Source of the DNA: Verrucomicrobia bacterium UBA3750
GTDB taxonomy: Bacteria; Verrucomicrobiota; Kiritimatiellia; RFP12; UBA1067
DNA: 16,942 bases
Reading direction: 5' to 3'
Assembly: GCA_002371755.1 (NCBI GenBank)
Contig: DFGM01000039.1
Location: forward strand, 1 to 16,942
The first letter of the stretch is position 1. The number at the start of each line of letters is the position of its first letter. The position numbers and the translations under genes are program-made. Shown here in pieces: positions 13,247-16,942 of this stretch. The notes below the pieces were generated by a model. The model made no database searches, was not told the DNA's origin, and saw only the letters and a list, made by a program, of their open reading frames with translations.

Positions 13247-15295
13247 ATGAGCGAAGACGCGTTCTTCCAGGATTTGGCCATACTTATGACCGTGGCGGGG
13301 CTGGTCGCCATCGTGTTCGACCGCCTTAAATGGCCGAAGGTGCTTGGCTACATCTTCGCAGGCATCCTTTTGAGCGCTCACACTTGGGGCGGCTCCTTCC
13401 TTGTGGACGAAGCATCGGTGCGCACTATCGGGCAGCTGGGAATCGTGTTTCTCATGTTCTCCATGGGTCTCGGCTTTTCGACCGGCGACTTGAGCCGCAT
13501 GAAAGGCGTCGTAGTGCCTGTCGCCTTGATGGATGTCGTGCTCATGACGTGGATAGGCTACACAATCGGCACGCGCGTGTTCGGCTGGGGGATGGTGCCT
13601 TCGCTCTTCCTGGGTGCGGCGATATGCGATTCCGCCACCACGCTTCTCGCGAAGATTATCGGCGAATTGCGATGGAACGACAGACCCTTCGTCAAGTTCG
13701 TGATGGGCACTTCTGTTTGCGAGGACATCCTTTGCGTCGGCATGATTGCGCTTATCACCGGAGTCGCAAACGGCAAGGGGCTTTCCATCGGGGCGATGGG
13801 GCTTTCCATGGGCGGGCTTGGCATATTCTTCCTCGCAACGCTGATGGCGGGCTTTGCCTGGGTGCCGCGCCTTTTGAAGTCGGTCGCCAAGCGGGGGAAC
13901 GACGAAGCGTTGCTGCTTACTGCGATGGGCTGCTGCTTCCTCGTCTCGTATATCGCCTACCGCTTCGAGTTCTCGCTTGCGCTGGGTGCGTTTCTGGTGG
14001 GCGTGATAGGCTCCACGAGCGATGTGCGCTACAGGCTCAACAGGCTTGCGGAGCCTCTCAAATCGATGTTCGCCGCCGTCTTCTTCGTCTCGATAGGCCT
14101 GTTGGTGGACCCTGTGGAATGTCTGCGCCACACTCCGGAAGTGCTGCTTCTCTCCGTCGTGGTGATTCTGGGCAAGTTTCTCAACTGCACCTTCGGCGCG
14201 CTCCTGTGCGGACAAAGGATCAAGACCGCGGTTCAACTCGGCATGGGGCTTGCGCAGATTGGCGAGTTCGCCTTCATGGTAGCCCTTCTCTATGCCGTCA
14301 CCACTGGGGATGGTTCCACGCCCATGTACCAGATCGTAGTGGCCGTATCCATAGTGACGACTCTCGCAAATCCTCTTCTGCTGAGGTTGAGCGAGCCGTT
14401 CGGAGACTGGTTGGAGAGGAAGTGCCCGGAGCGGCTCGACAAGACGCTCAGAGGCTACCGCGAAGCGATAGAACGCTACGCCGAATCTTCCAAAGGCACC
14501 GAGGCGGCCCGCAATCTGCGCTCGGCGCTGCTTCTCGCCGGGGCGCTTTTCGCAATCAATCTGGCGGTTGCGCTATCGTGTTCCATCCTTGCCCACCGCG
14601 ACTGGTCGAAGCTCTCGGTCGTGTTTGATTCGCACAAGCAGACGGTATTCGCCATGGTGTTCAACATCTTCATGGCGGCGGTGCTTTCGCCGCTGACGAA
14701 AGTGGCGCGCAGCATGGGCGAAGCGATGGCGGGCGTCATTGTGGGGGAAGGCGTCGCCAACTGGCATGGCGCGCTCAGAAACGCGGTAAGGCTCTTCGCG
14801 CTTGTCGCCATAGTCCTATTGTGGTTCGCCCAGCTCACCATGGTGAACGTGAACCTCGTTCCTCCGGATCCGGCTGTTCAATGGGCCATCGCCATCGTCC
14901 TTCTTTCCGCACTCGTCCTAGGGTGGAGATTCTTTGCCAAGTCGTTCGCTTCCGCCTCGAGACGCATACGCGAAGCAGTCCGTGCCGACGAACATCTTCG
15001 CCACGAGCGTCCCGACCTCCCCGAAAACCCGTTCATCCTCGCGGAGCCCGCCGAGCTTATCCACCGCATTTCAGTGCCTGAATCCTCGCCTGCGATAGGC
15101 GAATCGATCGCACAGCTCAACATACGTGCAAAGACGGGCGCATCCGTATTCAGGGTGATACGTTCCGGCAAACTCCACCGCAACCCGGGGCCAGGATGGG
15201 TGTTTGCGCCAAACGACCTCGTCCTCGCATACGGTGACCACCTGCAGATAGCCGCGCTAAAAGACCTCTTCGGCGTCACTTCCGACTACTCGTGA
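13247..15295 (+). CDS. CPA2-type cation:proton antiporter with extra membrane domain and C-terminal RCK_C domain
   Basis: The product is 682 residues from ATG 13247, one base after the previous stop codon, with GGAAGG at 13230-13235. Residues 1 to about 385 form a Na+/H+ exchanger (KefB/CPA2) domain with roughly a dozen membrane helices. KWPKVLGYIFAGILL, GIVFLMFSMGLGF, CDSATTLLAKI and LGAFLVGVIGSTS are typical stretches. The ion-site motif reads SVCEDILCV (Glu159-Asp160) where KefB/KefC have QD, which hints at an electrogenic or Na+-type exchanger. A cytosolic linker (385-425) and about four more helices (427-561) follow. Residues 600-675 match an RCK_C (TrkA-C) ligand-binding domain; no RCK_N nucleotide-binding GxGxxG domain is present. 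The probable role is K+ or Na+/H+ exchange in the inner membrane. Its link to ilvC is unclear. Confidence 0.9.
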   Translation: MSEDAFFQDLAILMTVAGLVAIVFDRLKWPKVLGYIFAGILLSAHTWGGSFLVDEASVRTIGQLGIVFLMFSMGLGFSTGDLSRMKGVVVPVALMDVVLMTWIGYTIGTRVFGWGMVPSLFLGAAICDSATTLLAKIIGELRWNDRPFVKFVMGTSVCEDILCVGMIALITGVANGKGLSIGAMGLSMGGLGIFFLATLMAGFAWVPRLLKSVAKRGNDEALLLTAMGCCFLVSYIAYRFEFSLALGAFLVGVIGSTSDVRYRLNRLAEPLKSMFAAVFFVSIGLLVDPVECLRHTPEVLLLSVVVILGKFLNCTFGALLCGQRIKTAVQLGMGLAQIGEFAFMVALLYAVTTGDGSTPMYQIVVAVSIVTTLANPLLLRLSEPFGDWLERKCPERLDKTLRGYREAIERYAESSKGTEAARNLRSALLLAGALFAINLAVALSCSILAHRDWSKLSVVFDSHKQTVFAMVFNIFMAAVLSPLTKVARSMGEAMAGVIVGEGVANWHGALRNAVRLFALVAIVLLWFAQLTMVNVNLVPPDPAVQWAIAIVLLSALVLGWRFFAKSFASASRRIREAVRADEHLRHERPDLPENPFILAEPAELIHRISVPESSPAIGESIAQLNIRAKTGASVFRVIRSGKLHRNPGPGWVFAPNDLVLAYGDHLQIAALKDLFGVTSDYS

Positions 15296-15314
15296 ACGGA
15301 GAAAGCGCAGTCGT

Positions 15315-16832
15315 CTACCTGAAATTGCTTGGCTGCATCCATCCGCGGGCGCGGTCGCCGGGCTCGAGCTCGTCGCGGTTTACGTATTCACGCCCGAGAA
15401 TCGCGTTCTTCGGAAGTCCCGCATCGCGCTTCATCTCTTTTGGATTCACGAGCCCGACCGTCACGAACACCACAATCTCGCGCTGCTCCTTCACGATGGA
15501 TTTCGACCCGAAAAGCCGCTCTCCGATGTAGGGTATGTCCCGCAAGAGAGGTATTCCGCTTTCCGCCTGCTTCTCTATCGTGCGGGAAAGGCCGCCTATG
15601 ACAGCGGTCGTCTCGCTCGCAAGATTGAACTCCGTGACGAGACGCTGCACGTTGATGATTGGGTATTTCGCCGTATACGAGCCCGTATCCGACGAAAGAT
15701 CGGCGAGCGTGCCCGCCATCACGTATTCCTTGCAATCGGAGATCGTCGGCACTATGGAGACGTTGATAAGCCCATTGCTGGCGACGCGCGGCGTCACTTC
15801 AAGCTCTATTCCCCACGAAAAGAACGCCTCTTTTGCGAACATGAACTTGTTTTCGCCGGGAATCGCCGCCATCTGCATGTCGAGGTCCAGAGAGTCCGAA
15901 CCGCCCGAGGTCGTGCGCTTCGCGGCGATTTTCACGTTTGGATACTTTTGCGTCATATCCACTATCGCCTTCTTTCCGGACGAGACGATAATCTTGGGGT
16001 TGGAAAACGTCTTTGCATCGTCGGATGCCTCGAGTGCATGCAGGATTACGGACATTTCGGATACGTCAAGCGTGCCGTTGAAATAGCTTATTTCGCCATT
16101 CGAGGATCTGCCGCCGGAAATCCCGTAAGTGGTGGTGGTTTTGCCGTCCGTCACCGTGCGTTCGTAATCGTTCACTCCCCGTCCGATTTTGCTCTTCTGC
16201 ACGGAAGCGGTTGCCTTGGCCGTCATGCCGAGCGAATCGAGAGCCTGCCAATCTATGCCGATCTTGCGCGATGCGTTGCTCGAAAGCTCCACGAACCTGG
16301 CCTCTATGTATATCTGGTCAGCCTCGACATCAAGTGCCTCTATCGCCTTCTCGCACGCATCGAGCACAGGTTTGGGGGCCGTGGCCAGCACCGTATTGGA
16401 CTCCGGGAACGCCACCGCCATCTTCGCTACCTTCAAGCCGCCGTCGCCGAACCCCCCGCACCACATCTCGTTGAACTTCGCCGCAACTTCAGCCGCAGCA
16501 CAATGGTTTAGATGGAAAAGCCGCGTATCCATCTCCGGCGGCTCCTTGTCCGCAGCGCTATCCGCACTCTGAGTTTCACCGGATGCGGCAGCCTGGACTG
16601 CATTTGTGGCGGCGGCGTCCGTCGCTGTTTCGTCAGAAAGCAAATCGACCGCACCCTCGGCAACCGCATCTTCAGTTTCGGCGGCTTCAACGGTTTCGAC
16701 GGTTTCGGCGGCTTCAACGGTTTCGGCTTCTAAAGCTTCTTCTTCGCCAAACGCGAATGCAGCGGCAAAAATGAGTGCTGCGAGGCAACTGCTACTTGCT
16801 ATCTTTCTTTCTCCTGTATAAAAGTGTGGCAT
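15315..16832 (-). CDS. Secretin-family outer membrane protein (type II/III secretion or pilus-like pore)
   Basis: The product is 505 residues from the ATG at 16832 (minus), with GGAG five bases upstream. A signal peptide (basic ERK, hydrophobic core to residue 29) is followed by an acidic low-complexity linker (30-97, Glu/Ala/Thr/Val). Next comes an N1-like periplasmic domain (103-178: RLFHLNHCAAAEVAAKF, VLATAPKPVLDACEKAIEALDVEADQIYIEARFVEL). The secretin pore domain (about 255-462) carries the family signature VIGGL...ESGIPLLRDIPYIGERLF (411-441) and ends IVVFVTVGLV. Secretins form 12-15-mer gated rings in the outer membrane. No other secretion or pilus gene is present and only one N-domain is seen, so the machine it serves is unknown. 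It converges on the antiporter gene with 19 bases between and no visible terminator. Confidence 0.93.
   Translation of the reverse strand: MPHFYTGERKIASSSCLAALIFAAAFAFGEEEALEAETVEAAETVETVEAAETEDAVAEGAVDLLSDETATDAAATNAVQAAASGETQSADSAADKEPPEMDTRLFHLNHCAAAEVAAKFNEMWCGGFGDGGLKVAKMAVAFPESNTVLATAPKPVLDACEKAIEALDVEADQIYIEARFVELSSNASRKIGIDWQALDSLGMTAKATASVQKSKIGRGVNDYERTVTDGKTTTTYGISGGRSSNGEISYFNGTLDVSEMSVILHALEASDDAKTFSNPKIIVSSGKKAIVDMTQKYPNVKIAAKRTTSGGSDSLDLDMQMAAIPGENKFMFAKEAFFSWGIELEVTPRVASNGLINVSIVPTISDCKEYVMAGTLADLSSDTGSYTAKYPIINVQRLVTEFNLASETTAVIGGLSRTIEKQAESGIPLLRDIPYIGERLFGSKSIVKEQREIVVFVTVGLVNPKEMKRDAGLPKNAILGREYVNRDELEPGDRARGWMQPSNFR
16681..16725. repeat. 27-bp near-direct repeat within the secretin linker
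   Basis: GCGGCTTCAACGGTTTCG occurs at 16681-16698 and again at 16708-16725, 27 bases apart. On the minus strand this encodes a nine-residue period in the acidic linker (AETVETVEA followed by AETE...). It looks like in-frame repeat expansion and is a likely site of length variation. Confidence 0.7.
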
Positions 16833-16862
16833 GTTTGCTCCAATCAGTCCGAAGGAATAGGT

Positions 16863-16891
16863 ATTGTATCATTTTCGGCGCGAAACCGCAA
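16863..16891 (-). promoter_or_regulatory. Promoter of the secretin gene
   Basis: On the minus strand, TTGCGG (16891-16886) is followed by a 17-base spacer and TACAAT (16868-16863), with TGA directly before the -10 box (TGn). The predicted start near 16856 gives a 24-base leader that contains the GGAG ribosome site. The remaining 51 bases to the window end show no feature that I can support. Confidence 0.65.
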
Positions 16892-16942
16892 CCCGAAGTT
16901 GCCGAAATTGCTTGCTCGCGCAGTTTGCCATAATAATGTGCA

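Noticed and set aside
13330..14628. A 432-codon plus-strand open frame.
   Set aside because: It is an out-of-frame shadow of the antiporter; its composition is Arg/His/Gly-rich and it has no hydrophobic or motif pattern.
14879..14889. A stray copy of the array core (CAATGGGCCAT) in the antiporter gene.
   Set aside because: It contains an inserted base, stands alone and is explained by the coding sequence; treated as chance.
15296..15314. A bidirectional terminator between the antiporter and secretin genes.
   Set aside because: Only 19 bases are available and they contain no inverted repeat or T-run.
16912..16942. A plus-strand promoter at the right edge (TTGCT... with an AT-rich CATAATAAT).
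   Set aside because: No -35/-10 pair with acceptable spacing and match could be built, and the downstream gene is not visible.

Overview
The window looks like a chromosomal segment of a Gram-negative anaerobe. A TolC-type outer-membrane lipoprotein and a secretin imply an outer membrane. A rubredoxin plus a flavin reductase-rubredoxin fusion fit an oxygen-sensitive lifestyle. The DNA is moderately GC-rich. The ketol-acid reductoisomerase is of the Bacteroidota/fungal kind and the EF-G resembles the second EF-G (EF-G2) type. Together these suggest the Verrucomicrobiota/Kiritimatiellota/Lentisphaerota neighbourhood, but that placement is inference without any database search. No phage, transposase, CRISPR, tRNA or rRNA is visible.

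Left part (1-4124, all +): two paralogous secreted proteins of unknown function, the first cut by the window edge, lie head to tail with translational overlap. They are followed by a monocistronic EF-G-family GTPase whose features match the ribosome-recycling EF-G2 type rather than the translocase. Its promoter would give an essentially leaderless mRNA.

Second part (4125-8143, all +): a probable operon behind a good promoter. It encodes a small rubredoxin, a flavin reductase-rubredoxin fusion (Hrb-like), a TolC-family lipoprotein overlapping the fusion gene by one base, a transglutaminase-like protein with a Cys/His/Asp set, and a small membrane-anchored coiled-coil protein. The first two form an electron-transfer pair; how they relate to the last three is unclear.

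Non-coding island (8144-8501): a hairpin, then an exact 22-bp-period tandem array (seven units, each a constant 13-bp near-dyad half and a variable 9-bp half), then overlapping GC-rich inverted repeats. This is the most unusual structure in the window.

Third part (8502-10692, -): a two-gene operon for a secreted clan GH-A glycoside hydrolase (GH39-like) and a secreted SGNH/GDSL esterase, which suggests hydrolysis of an acylated polysaccharide. It is transcribed divergently from ilvC across a spacer (10693-10936) with two promoters and REP-like repeats.

Fourth part (10937-15295, +): ketol-acid reductoisomerase (branched-chain amino acid synthesis), a secreted protein of unknown function with a possible thioredoxin-like N-terminus, and a large CPA2-type cation/proton antiporter with a C-terminal RCK_C domain. 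Right end (15315-16832, -): a stand-alone secretin with a long acidic Glu/Ala/Thr linker and its own promoter.

All five predicted housekeeping promoters share a TGn extended -10 element, which looks like a characteristic promoter style of this genome.
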